Assembly: GCA_947000775.1 (NCBI GenBank)
Contig: CAMQGK010000565.1
Span: forward strand, 1,624,501 to 1,688,500
Direction: 5' to 3'
Source of the DNA: Pterois miles
Lineage: Eukaryota; Chordata; Actinopteri; Perciformes; Scorpaenidae
Length of the DNA stretch: 64,000 bases
Shown here one piece after another: positions 35,244 to 46,300 of this stretch. A model generated the notes under the pieces. It did no database searches. It was not told the DNA's origin and saw only the letters and a list, made by a program, of their open reading frames with translations. The position numbers and the translations under genes were made by a program. The number at the start of each line of letters is the position of its first letter. Positions within the stretch are counted from its first letter, which is position 1.

Positions 35244-36992
35244 TTCTCCTCTTTTCTTTACACTCTTTTCCCCTTTCTGTACTCTCGACTTTTACTCTTG
35301 CAGCGTTTGGGGTTGACGAGTCTGCCTGCCGTCTGCCTCTCTCAGCTTCCCCTCCCTGCCAAGGCCTCCTCTCACCAGCTCGGCTGCTATTTGGAAACAG
35401 AGAAGGTTCTGAACTAATATGGAAAACATTTGGACTGGATTCCAGTGCCACATATAGAGCAGGCAGCATACTGTGGACGAAAGGAAGAGGAGGGAAGGGG
35501 GGCAGGAAGTCACAAAGGGGGATTCCAACATACGACTGTGAGATGATTTCACTAGTACTCAACATTAAAAACAACAAAGGGAAAGTACAGAAGCAAATCA
35601 GCAGGTATGAGTTAATGAAAAGCCAGCACACAGGAGGTCACACTTCATTTGAGAGCCGGAGTGACTGGATCATTCTTTGTCAGCACTGTTACACAAGAGA
35701 GCCATATGCTGCCAGCCAGAAAGAGTCACATGACATACAGGAAGGAGTAATGTGATCATAAGGCATGTGAGGGCATAACAGGGGCTCAGATTTTACTGTT
35801 TTTGTGCACTTACATTTTCTCAAGAGAGGAACAGGTGTCACCAGCAATCAGATCATTTAAGTTTTGTAATTTGTAACGCGACATATTATGATGGAAAGTT
35901 CTGAATCTTACTTTTATCACAAGTAAATACAGCAATAACAACCACAAATTGAAGTGATTTTTAATTATTTTTGGGGCACGTGATGACTCTTTGGATATTA
36001 ATTTTTTCACATCAAAAAGTCAAAGTCAGAAAACCTCATTTGGCACGCTGGCCTTTGTCACATTTTTGTTAATATTTCATTATTAGACAAAGACGCTAGG
36101 ATGAAGGTGGGAGAGCAGCGCTCACGCTGGGATTAATAAAGAAGCTCGACGCACGTGTTTGAGCACACAGCTGGGCCGGTGCCATGGTTACTGACAACGC
36201 AGCTTTGGACGGCTGGAGACGTATGAATAGGTTACCCTGCCCTGCCCCGGGCAACTGCAACACACAGTCACTGACGCGTACGGCGTGTACGCGTGCACAA
36301 CTCGGATATTTGTTTACACCCCGACTGCATTTACTTCACATTAACCTATATATGTTTTCGTGTTATCCTTGCTCGCATATATTGCTGTAGGGAGACAAAG
36401 AAGTTTACAGTTTTAAATGTGTTGTAAAAGTGGTGGAGACGCATTTAGGACGCGTGGGTTTCCTCAAAACCCAACGTTTGCAAGTGATTTCTGTCTAGTT
36501 ATTTATCAAATTTGATCATAAACCCTGTCAGCCCGCACTCAGTAAAACAGTTTAAGACCCACATAGATGCTTTAATGTCTCTCCTCGCCTGTGCGCCTCT
36601 TCAATGGCCACATTTTGCGCACGTTTCAGCAACCAGGTCAAAAGTGTTTGGACTACATCGCTATAGGAACATCGGCGATAGCTGCTGTAACGCAGAGCAG
36701 CTCTAATTACCGGACTTTGTGCTGGCGCAGGCTACACGTGAGTCGCGGAAGCTGTTCCCCTACCGAAGGCGCGCGTGCGCTCTAACCACAGCACCGACGG
36801 CTTTGCAAAGTGGCAGCTCAGGGAACTATAGACATCAGTCTGAAGCGCAGCTCCACCGGAGGACACGCACTGTGCATCGTCTCACTACAGTCGCCCGTGT
36901 GTGTGGGTCGCGGAAAAACAAACCATTCTCCAAAGAAGCTCCGAAGCGGACAAGCAGCAGCAGCAGCAGCAGCGGCAGCGGCGGAGGAAGTG
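35244..36992. promoter_or_regulatory. Divergent sspn/bhlhe41 intergenic regulatory region
   Basis: Both flanking genes start here and point away from each other. Three perfect CACGTG E-boxes lie at 35977-35982, 36152-36157 and 36735-36740. The last two are within about 0.85 kb of the bhlhe41 start. DEC-family genes are known CLOCK/BMAL1, HIF and auto-regulated E-box targets, so these sites are plausible circadian or hypoxia elements. CpG density rises from about 36600 to the ATG, and a CAG/CGG triplet run ends at 36985. No convincing TATA box could be tied to a start site. Confidence 0.6.
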
Positions 36993-38868
36993 ATGGATGA
37001 AAGAATACCGCATTTACAGGACAGGCAATACATGGAGCACGCAGATTTCTTGGGGTGAGTGTCGCTTTTGGCAAACTCTTTCAAACTCGTGTCTGATAAG
37101 CTGTTATGACAACCCGATGAATAACCGGACACTTTGCTCTTTACTTCAGGGTGGACTACCCCTCTCTCTACATGTGCAAATCTAAGAGAGGGATAAAACG
37201 AGAGGACGGTGGGAAGGTGCGTTTCTTATACTAATATTTAGTTTGTTTCCATTACCCAACCTTTATGTATGAAACTGAAGCAGAATTCACAAATATAATA
37301 CATTAACTTTTTTCACATATTTATTTGTGTTTGAACACAGTAAACGCTTGTATTTTTTGCCAGCAGGACGCATACAAGTTACCACACCGGTTGATAGAGA
37401 AGAAGAGGAGAGACAGAATCAACGAATGTATTGGCCAGCTTAAGGATTTGTTACCCGAACATCTGAAGCTGTCGGTGAGTTCATGACACAACAAAATGTT
37501 TTGGTTTTGTTCCTGAGATCTCGTAAACAGCCAACTGATGATTTTGTTTTTCTCCATAGACGCTCGGGCATTTGGAGAAAGCAGTTGTCCTGGAGTTAAC
37601 GCTGAAACATTTAAACGCACTGACTGCTGTCACCGAGCAGCAGCACCAGAAGATTATTGCTTTGCAGAATGGTAAACCTGAGTTATTAAAGATTTTTTGC
37701 ATGCAACTTTATCAGTCCCTGTGTAGAGAGAGAGTCTGTTGTACAGAAAAAGAACGTGAATCGAGCAAAGATTTATGGAGGATAATGCGCATTTTGGGAA
37801 TGCCACAACAGAATTATAAAACGTGCTGTTGACGCGTCCGTTTTGTCTTGTCATTGTCTTAATGGTGTGCTACACTTTACAGAATAATAATCTGTTAATC
37901 TTTTAACTGCACGTTTCGCAGGGGACCGGTCGATGAAATCTTCCATTCATGCAGATCTGGACGCGTTCCACTCTGGATTCCAGGCCTGTGCCAAAGAGGT
38001 CCTGCAGTACCTGAGTCAGTTTGAGAACTGGACGACGCGAGAGCAGAGGTGCGCGCAGCTCATCAACCACCTTCACAAGGTTCTGGCGCAGTTCCAGCCT
38101 GGCGCCCCGCCGCTCCAGCACCAGCTGCCCGCCGGGGACGCACAGGATGGGCAGAAAGCCGACGGCCAAGCCAACTGCGTCCCGGTCATCCAGAGGACCC
38201 AAGGCGGGGAGCTTAACGAGAACGACACAGACACGGACAGTGGATACGGGGGCGAAGCTGAAAAGAGCGATGGCAAAAAGAAAGAATGTGAGCGCAATAG
38301 TAAAGCGCAGGGACCCAAGGCGGTGAAGATCAAGCAAGAGTTTGGAGATGATCGCGCTGCCAAGAAACCAAAGATGAACTGGCCAGGGAACGGGTTAGGG
38401 GGCGCAGACCCCACCAGACCCGATTTGGCGTTTATGAACTCTCTTATGGGAATAAGCAGTGTGGGACAGCAGACACCTATTTGCATGCCTTTCTACTTCA
38501 TCAACCCCTCGGCCGCGGCGTCTTATATGCCTTTTTTCGACAAAAGCAACATTGAGAAGTACATGTACCCAGCGGCGGCCGCCCTTACGTCCCCTTTCCC
38601 CTGGCTATACCCCGCACATGCGTCAGCGGCGGCGGCCGCGGCTGCTGCTGCCGCCTTCCCCGGCTTGTCTGTGCACTTTGGAGCCTCTCCTCAGCCCAAG
38701 GACTCCCACAGTCCAGACAGCGACGAGTCACACGAGGTTGAGCTGGGTTCACCGGAGGAGCGCGAGGAAAGTCCCGCGAGTGACGACGGGGAGGATGACG
38801 TAGCCGATGTGTCCCAAGAGAGCAAGAATAACTCACATGATCAGTTGTCTCCTTGTCAAACGAGCTAA
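36993..38868 (+). CDS. bhlhe41: Class E bHLH transcription repressor DEC2/SHARP1
   Basis: bHLH-Orange repressor that binds E-boxes and damps CLOCK/BMAL1 output. Exons 36993-37054, 37150-37216, 37367-37474, 37560-37671 and 37922-38868 (TAA) join cleanly to 431 residues. It opens MDERIPHLQDRQYMEHADFL, close to human DEC2. The bHLH spans about residues 46-105, with basic region LPHRLIEKKRRDRINECI and helix 2 in exon 4 (TLGHLEKAVVLELTLKHLNA). The Orange domain is about residues 125-160 (ADLDAFHSGFQACAKEVLQY). Later come CVPVIQRTQ, ENDTDTDSGYGGEAE, a sumoylation-type VKIKQE, and a ten-alanine run (codons from 38625) in the C-terminal region. DEC2 rather than DEC1 is inferred from the alanine-rich tail and from synteny. 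The ATG is the first in frame after a TAA at 36783. Exon 3 has a tandem CAGCAG acceptor. Confidence 0.95.
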
Positions 38869-40625
38869 TTTGTCTGTGTGTTACCTTTCCGTGCATTCTG
38901 CTGTTCAGTTTTTTGTTCTTTTGTTCTTTTTTTTTTTTTTAAATTAGGCTACTTTTAAAACGAGGTTTCACAGAAGAGTTCAATATCTTGGCGAAATAGG
39001 GGACAGTTGTGACTGCGCGTGCCTTTTGCACTTATCAATCTAAATGATTATCGACAATGATTGACGTTAATACACGGCTGTATTGTGCTGGAGTTAGTTT
39101 TTTATCCTCTTTGATAAAATATTTTGAAGTGGCAGCATTGGTGCCAAAACTTTGAGTACTATACTTCAGTGCGCAATATCCCAATCAGCGAGGCTCTCTG
39201 GATGTATGAAGTTGCAACTGACCTCTGCCAAGGCTGTTAAGAGCTTGGCTTGACTCTGACTGTAAATATTATTACCTGGAAGACAGTCTGATTCATTAAT
39301 ATGTTAAATGGGCCTAAAAAGTAGATCCCCAGGAAGTGGAAACACCCACAGTACCTCATCCTAAACTTTGCTTTGGATAGGCTGACTGGGAGGCATATCA
39401 CTGTCCCTCCTGAGAAGAAGTGAATGGTACACACCATCTCCATCGTTAACAATACATACAAATAACAGCTATAATAATAATAATAATAACAAATTATGAA
39501 ATCGTGGGAAAGGTATTATACCTGATTGCCCTCAACTCATTTTACAGTTCACTCTGGTTTCCTTTTCTTGTTTTTTCTTGCAAGGAAAGAATAAAAAGGA
39601 ACAATCACTGAAATGATTCAGAATAAGTGAGAGAAGAAACCCTTCATTCACACGGGGCTGCTTGACCAGCATATTGTAGAGTGAAGCATTTCAGCACAGA
39701 GATGCAGTGACCTCCTGTACCTCCAGGAAACATTGTAGGATAGCACCTTATAGATCTTTGATATTGAATGTACCTGTATTTTCCCAGCTGTTTCAAGTTT
39801 CTATGTAGGATGATCTTTACTCTTTGAGACGTAAAGTGCACTTTTTTTTCTCTGCTTTTACTCCCCCCAAAAACAGCCGCCTCATCATTTTTGAAAGTCA
39901 ATCACTGTAGCTCTCTGAGAACCATTTTATTGTGTTGTCTTGAAATAATAATAGTAATTAAAAAAAATTAAAACAGAGAGCAGAGATACCACAAGCTTTA
40001 TGATGATTTCATGCAGTAAAGCGGTGTCAGATTTGACAAAACACTGCTAATTTCTGGCTCTTTCAAAGCAAAAATGATTCAAATCATAATCAGATTTGAA
40101 AACCCTGCACCCCCCGAGACACACCGGCCTATCCCAGATTATTGTGTTATATGCTATCATTATGTAAAACCTTGCTTTTTAAATATTGGGGAAAGAAGCC
40201 CCGGTCATGTGACCATTACTTATGATCTTTTAGGAACTTTAACTTTATCTCGGCCTGTTTTCTAAGAGATTAATTCCTGCAAGTGTATAGTGTTGTTCAG
40301 CTTTTTTAAGTTTCACGTGACCGAATAAACAGATCATTGTATTTTGCATACATGACATCGCTTTTGTAGTTTATATCAGCTGGTTTTGCCTCAACTCTGT
40401 TATCAACTGTTCTATAAAGTGGCATGTGTGTCTGTAAATATCTTTTTTTTTTCTTGTGAATATACCATAAAGTATACATGTCTATGTCAATGTTGTAGAA
40501 GTCTATGGATTTTTTAAAAAGATTTAACTGAGCAACTGTTGCACATTTCGTTAATGCTTTACACATATGCTGTTCTAAATTATTGCTGATGAGTTGTAAA
40601 ATAAATATCAAAACTAAACTCTGCA
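38869..40625 (+). other. bhlhe41: bhlhe41 3' UTR (predicted)
   Basis: Non-coding after the stop. AATAAA occurs at 39590-39595, 40324-40329 and 40600-40605. The last is followed by a T-rich stretch (CTTCTTCTTGTTT near 40627) and is the likely main end, giving a 3' UTR of about 1.75 kb. Shorter forms are possible. Confidence 0.55.
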
Positions 40626-41519
40626 AGCTTCTTCTTGTTTAACGCAAACTCTCACGTTAGCAAACGCAGTTCAGTGAGCGTGTGTGAAACTGTTCCAGAG
40701 TGTAATATTTAGGTCATGGGAAAAAACACTGAGATGTATGCACAAGACAAACAGTTCAGAGTACAGTATTATGAGTACTGGAAGTCCACAAGGTGAAATG
40801 TATTGTTACCAAGAGTCTGATCAGCTGACAGGTTACAGCAGAGGAATGTACAGTGTACAGTGAGCCAAGGCTTTAAACAAATGTCATGTGATGATGAAGT
40901 GAGATTACACTCAGTCTGTACAGGCTGATGGAAAAACAAGGGGCCTCCTCCCAACTTGTCAAAAGCTTTAAGCAGGATCAAATCCACTCTTTGTTGTTGC
41001 CATTAACTGGCTTTATGCAATATTATTGTTATCTTTATACATAATTTCAACAACCTTGAAACTCCCGTGTCTGACTTTACGCTTTTATAATAATCCTGGC
41101 TACAATGAGTTTTAATTACTGCCAACTTAAAGTTTGGAAAAGATCATGCATGTTGCCTTAAGTCTCTGCGCCCAGTGATGAAACAAGTCTCCCCCATTTC
41201 CTTTTAAACTTCACTTAAAGGTTACAGTAAGTTTCTGAGCAACATTGAACATTTAAGCGAAAGCATTTTTGCCTTTATTTTACCAGATACCCTCCTCTTC
41301 GTTTGTTAATGCATGAATATGGATTTCACACGCAGACGCATTCTTCTGTAGGGAAAAAACATTCTCCATTAATTCTCTCCCAGCCAAGTTGTGTCCATGT
41401 TTCTTCCATTACTGAGGAAATGTCTCCATCTACCGGCGAAAACAAGTAGAGCACATACTGTACAGTACAGTACCAATTCCTCCTCATTTACAACCAAGCA
41501 CGAGCACCAGCTGTGACAC
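40626..41519. other. Tail-to-tail spacer bhlhe41/rassf8
   Basis: About 0.9 kb between the predicted polyadenylation sites of the two convergent genes. Nothing recognised as gene, repeat or RNA. Confidence 0.5.
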
Positions 41520-43394
41520 GTTTCATTTTGTCAAGATGGTTTATTGAATCATGCAATCCCATGTCATATCAGCAGCCAGTTACAGCCATACATCTGTCAA
41601 CACTTTGCAGTATATTAAGGCAGGAAAAAAATAAAAACAGGTTATGTACAAGTCGACATCTTATACAGTTCTATAGAACATATATACGGTTGTAAACAGT
41701 GACCACAGCTACGTCTCGTCCCCGGGTGGAAAATGCACACAAGTGGTTTCTTAAAGGGAAAATCTGCCCAGATATATAGACTATCATAGATTACCTTAAA
41801 CTTAAGAATTGTAAAACCAGCATCTCCTTCAACTCAGGAGCGGAGAGGCAAACTGTAGTGATGATGTACTTCGTTGTGTCTGTATCACATATTCCTGGGT
41901 GACTGCAGTATACAGTATGTGTTGCATGATGAAATAAGTCAGATTAAATGTGAATGCATTTTATTATTATGTTGACAATAATACAGTAGCAGAGTGGAAA
42001 GCACTATTAATAATGTCCTTTCCATTGACATTTCTACAAAATACTGACAGATATAACATAATTATAGTTTCCTCTTTGATGCTGTGCTATTGCCATTTCT
42101 CTCTGTGCAGCAAATAACACACCTAGCAACATCTGATCTACACTGGCTACGATCATTGCTTCAATGTCTCTACTAAAGCTTTACTGTACATTATTTGATT
42201 ACACCGACTGTGGGATGAATATAAGGCACTTTGACGTGATTAGCAGCTGAACTACAACCTAAGAGGGGCTTCAAACCTTGGCTATTCAGACTCTACACTC
42301 ACACACGTCTCTTTTATCACAGACTCACGCTCTGAAACACACTGTAGCTATCCATTGTAATATTACATGCCACCGTTTTCAGATTCAGCTAACTGATTTA
42401 CTGCACTGTGGGTGCTCTGCACATCCAGATATGGCTATATTAACAACACAATCATGCAACAAGACCTGCTAATCTTTGGCCACCAATCCTTACAGGAAAA
42501 ACCAAGCATAATACATTTGGCAAAAATACACCGTCTAGTCATCTTAACAACAAAAATCATCCTAAGAGGGTAGTTAACACTGTTTCATTATGCAGATATT
42601 ACTGCAGGAATGAGGGCACTGCATTTCTGTAACTGTGAACGCACCGCTTTGTAATAAAATATAATAATTCACTAAATAAAGCTGAAAAGTAAGAAAACAT
42701 ACTTACAGTACACCATTATTTTGGCGCATACAGACAGTAACATTCTTCAGTAACAAAACTATTAACCATTTGTGCATAGTTTTAACATGAACATACAGTC
42801 AGGGCTACAGGAGTAAATTCTGATATGCAGAACGATAGATTCTAGACAGGTTTACTACAGACACAAGTAGGTCCTTCATTACTTATTTAAGAGCCAGTCA
42901 TTATGCTGGGTAAAACATATTCACTGCAGAAATTACATATGATTTTGGAGATATAGTTCATAAATTCACATACCAAGATTCCCAAGAATGCTGTTCAAAA
43001 GGCAATAGTTCTGAATCATGATGCTAGTGAGAAACAATACAAATCATTCAGCAGGTACTAAAGTGGGAGTAAAAGTACATGAAGTGGATATGTTTACAAA
43101 GGAAGTTCGCAACAGCCTGATGTTGGGAAAGTCCTAATATGTTCAGATGCTGCTGCTCCTTCTGACCAGCTTTTATTCCCAAAAAGTGCTCCAAGACTTC
43201 CACTTCAAGATCAACATTGTTATTTCACTATTTCAGTCTTCACATCCGAGGTTGTCTTCAGGTAACTTAGACAACAGTGCATAGTAGTGTGCTACTGAGG
43301 TATCCCGTACGAAGATATCCACTTACAAGCGTGTTCTGGGATGAAGTGGGCTCTGGAAGGGAGACATGACATGTTCCCTCCGAGCAGAGCCGTC
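41520..43394 (-). other. rassf8: rassf8 3' UTR (predicted)
   Basis: Minus-strand sequence after the rassf8 TGA. A minus-strand AATAAA is at 41540-41545 and another near 41958. The distal one gives a UTR of about 1.85 kb. No open gene or repeat was recognised in it. Confidence 0.5.
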
Positions 43395-46300
43395 TCACAC
43401 GTAGATCCCCTCTGGGTTCAGGCCAGAAGTGAGAGGGCTGTGGAGCACCCGCAGGTGACTGGACATCGGGTGTGATGACACGGGACGCTTCAGGGAGCCC
43501 GACAGGGGAACTAAATCTAAGAATGAAAAAAAAAAAACACATTAAAGAGAGGAAATTAGAAACATAACCTCACTTGAAAGGTTTGGCGCTGAAAATATAT
43601 TGTCATATTTTCATACAAATATTTGTATAGTTGTTCAAAATGTATTTTATTGATTAAAATTCGTAATAAATATTAGTAAAAGCAACAACAAAGCCCTGTG
43701 GATGCTACATGGTAGCTCTGCTGTGGTGCCACCAGGGGGCAGTACCGAGCCATGCAGAAAATCCATCTGCAGTGAGGCTGTTACACATGAACTGGAAGGT
43801 TGCTAGAAGGACATGAACTCTCAGTTCATTACTTTTCATAACTGAAATCCATCACCATTAATTTTAAGACCTACTGCTCTAAGCGATGCATGTGATGAAG
43901 TATGTCATACAATCAGAAAAATACCAGGGCCCTTTGGAGAGGTGAGCTATTCAAGTTAAGATTGTTTGACAGATTTGAACCATAATCAGATCAAGTCGGT
44001 GTAAACTGTTAATGTTACCACTTGTTTCTCCATGTGCTTCTCCGTGTTTCAAACAACCATGAAGTTCATTCAGGAATAGACTAGACTGAACTTTTATCGT
44101 TTCCTCAAATTCAAGTGCAACATGAAATCCAATATGCAGCGTTTACACACACAAAAATGCATTTTTTTCCATTAACATGCGTTTTTAATTCAGTGGGCAT
44201 GTGGAATACTAAATTATTCATAGGCGCCGTGGGAAGTTTAATGTTTATGCATGTACATGTACATTTGCATTTATATATTCATTTCTGCTCTTTCAGACTT
44301 ATTTTCTAAGTTTGTACATTTCAGCTTCGGCCTATAAATGTTGTTTTGCTGCCAGCTCTTTGCTTCCAAGCTTAATTTTCCAAGCTGTTGGTTATGTCCC
44401 TGGTTACAATGCACTGCTTTAGCCTCACCTCCAGCGTGCTCATGAAAGTCAATATTAATTACTATTTGTCACTAATTACGTGGTTGGTACTATATTCCTG
44501 TAAAGCTTTTAATAAGCAGCTGGCCAGAAGTTGATGTGGATGGCCTCCACTGCATTGTGACAGCTCTCCCATTATTCAGAGCTCTGAGTTTATGTGCCAG
44601 CTCTCTGTTTGTCTCCTGTAGGATGACAGAGCTTTGGTCCAATGAGCCCATCACAGAAACTGCTGAGCATGTGATAGTGACAGTGTGATAGAGGGAGTGA
44701 GGGATAGACAGAGAAAGTAGGGTGAATGAATGACGCCAGGTCTGCCTGTATCCAGGCAGCTGTTGGCATGGAGACTATAATTGCCACTGAAGTGGGTAAA
44801 AAGTAATACTGCTCTCTCCACTAACCCCCTCCCCATCTTCTCCATCACAATCTCTCTCGCATGCACACACATACTCACACTTGAACACTAAGATGAGTCA
44901 TTTTCTCTCAGCAGGCTGTCAAGAAATGAGGTAGGAAAATAATAAGTGCCTTGATGGAACAGAATTCACTCAAAGACGAACTGCATATCATGCACTTTAA
45001 TAAAAATAAGTCACGCGTTGCCTGTGTGAATGGCAACCAAATAGCACCATTTATCCTCAGACAGCGTGCACTTTGGCATACAATTACATCGTAATTCCAA
45101 TCTTGGGTCAGACAAGTTCAGATCTTAACCCAAACCCTAGACTTAACTGACCCCTATGTCACAGACTACACTGCAGTTTCTTTTGTTCATTTATGAGACC
45201 AAGAGAGAGCTTAACAAATAAAAAAAACTTGCTGCTCATGTGCAGTGCATTCTGGTACATGTAGGCACAGGCAGCACAGCTCTGCAACAGAAGAGATCAG
45301 GTATCCTGGTCAATATAGCACACACTGGGGAATTCATTTCTTCAGTGCACTATATTTACCATCAGAACTGATTGAGCATCCACATAAAAGGTGGTGAATT
45401 TTCCCTTTAAAACGATGCAGAATTCGATATACAGAGCATTAATATAGCAGCAAGCAGCTATTAGCTACGTAAAGAATAATAATGAATAATGACAGAATAA
45501 TGTCGACCTGAGCAGAGAATGAAGTCTCTCTCTCTCTCTCTGAGTGTGTTGTAATTGGAGTTTCTCTGTGCCAGGCCGGCCATGTGTGCCTTTTAGTGTA
45601 TGCGAGTGTGCCTCACTGGCTAGTTCACGGCCGCCGCTCTGCACTGTGCATCGTGGCAGCAATACGTATTTTTCCACTTGTGCAACTGTGTTATCGTCAA
45701 TGATGTATGCATCATTTCTATTTGCATATATTCCTTTTTTTAACATTTCCCCTTTTTACTGTGTTGTATCTTGCTTGTTTGTCTGACGCTTCCTGTTTTT
45801 TGCACTATCCTCTTGCTGTTGAACACCACAAATTTCCCCTGTAGGACTAATTAAGGAATATCTTATCACTATTAGCCCTGTCAACACTGTTGCCGTTGTT
45901 TGCACTGTTTGTGCCGTTAGCTGCAAGCCGATGGTTCAGTTTTCGCCATGTTGAGAGCTATGCAGAGGTGACGGATGTGGTCTGAATTCTGCACAGAGAA
46001 CCTTTAAGTCAACAGCAAGGGATATTTCGGCATATATGTGACACTATATGTGAATGTCCTCTTATACTTGCAGCATTTCCTGTGGCATGAGTTAAATCTT
46101 TAACTCTAAAGGATGTTCCTCTAGAGAGCAAAAACCTAAGAATATGATATTACCTATACCATGATTGTTGGGGGTACTTTCATCCTCACTGGGTTCAGCC
46201 GGCAGCACTGTGACCTTGGTGCCAGTCTGCTTGATGAACTGCTGCAGGTTAACCTGCCTCAGCTCCTTGGTCAGCTGTTCCAGCTCGTGCTGCATGTCCT

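Noticed and set aside
36810..36992. In-frame N-terminal extension of bhlhe41 with an alanine run
   Set aside because: The frame opens with GTG, there is an in-frame TAA at 36783, and no ATG lies between. The ATG at 36993 matches the family start.
37903..38486. Minus-strand frames across bhlhe41 exon 5
   Set aside because: Antisense shadows of the GC-rich coding exon.
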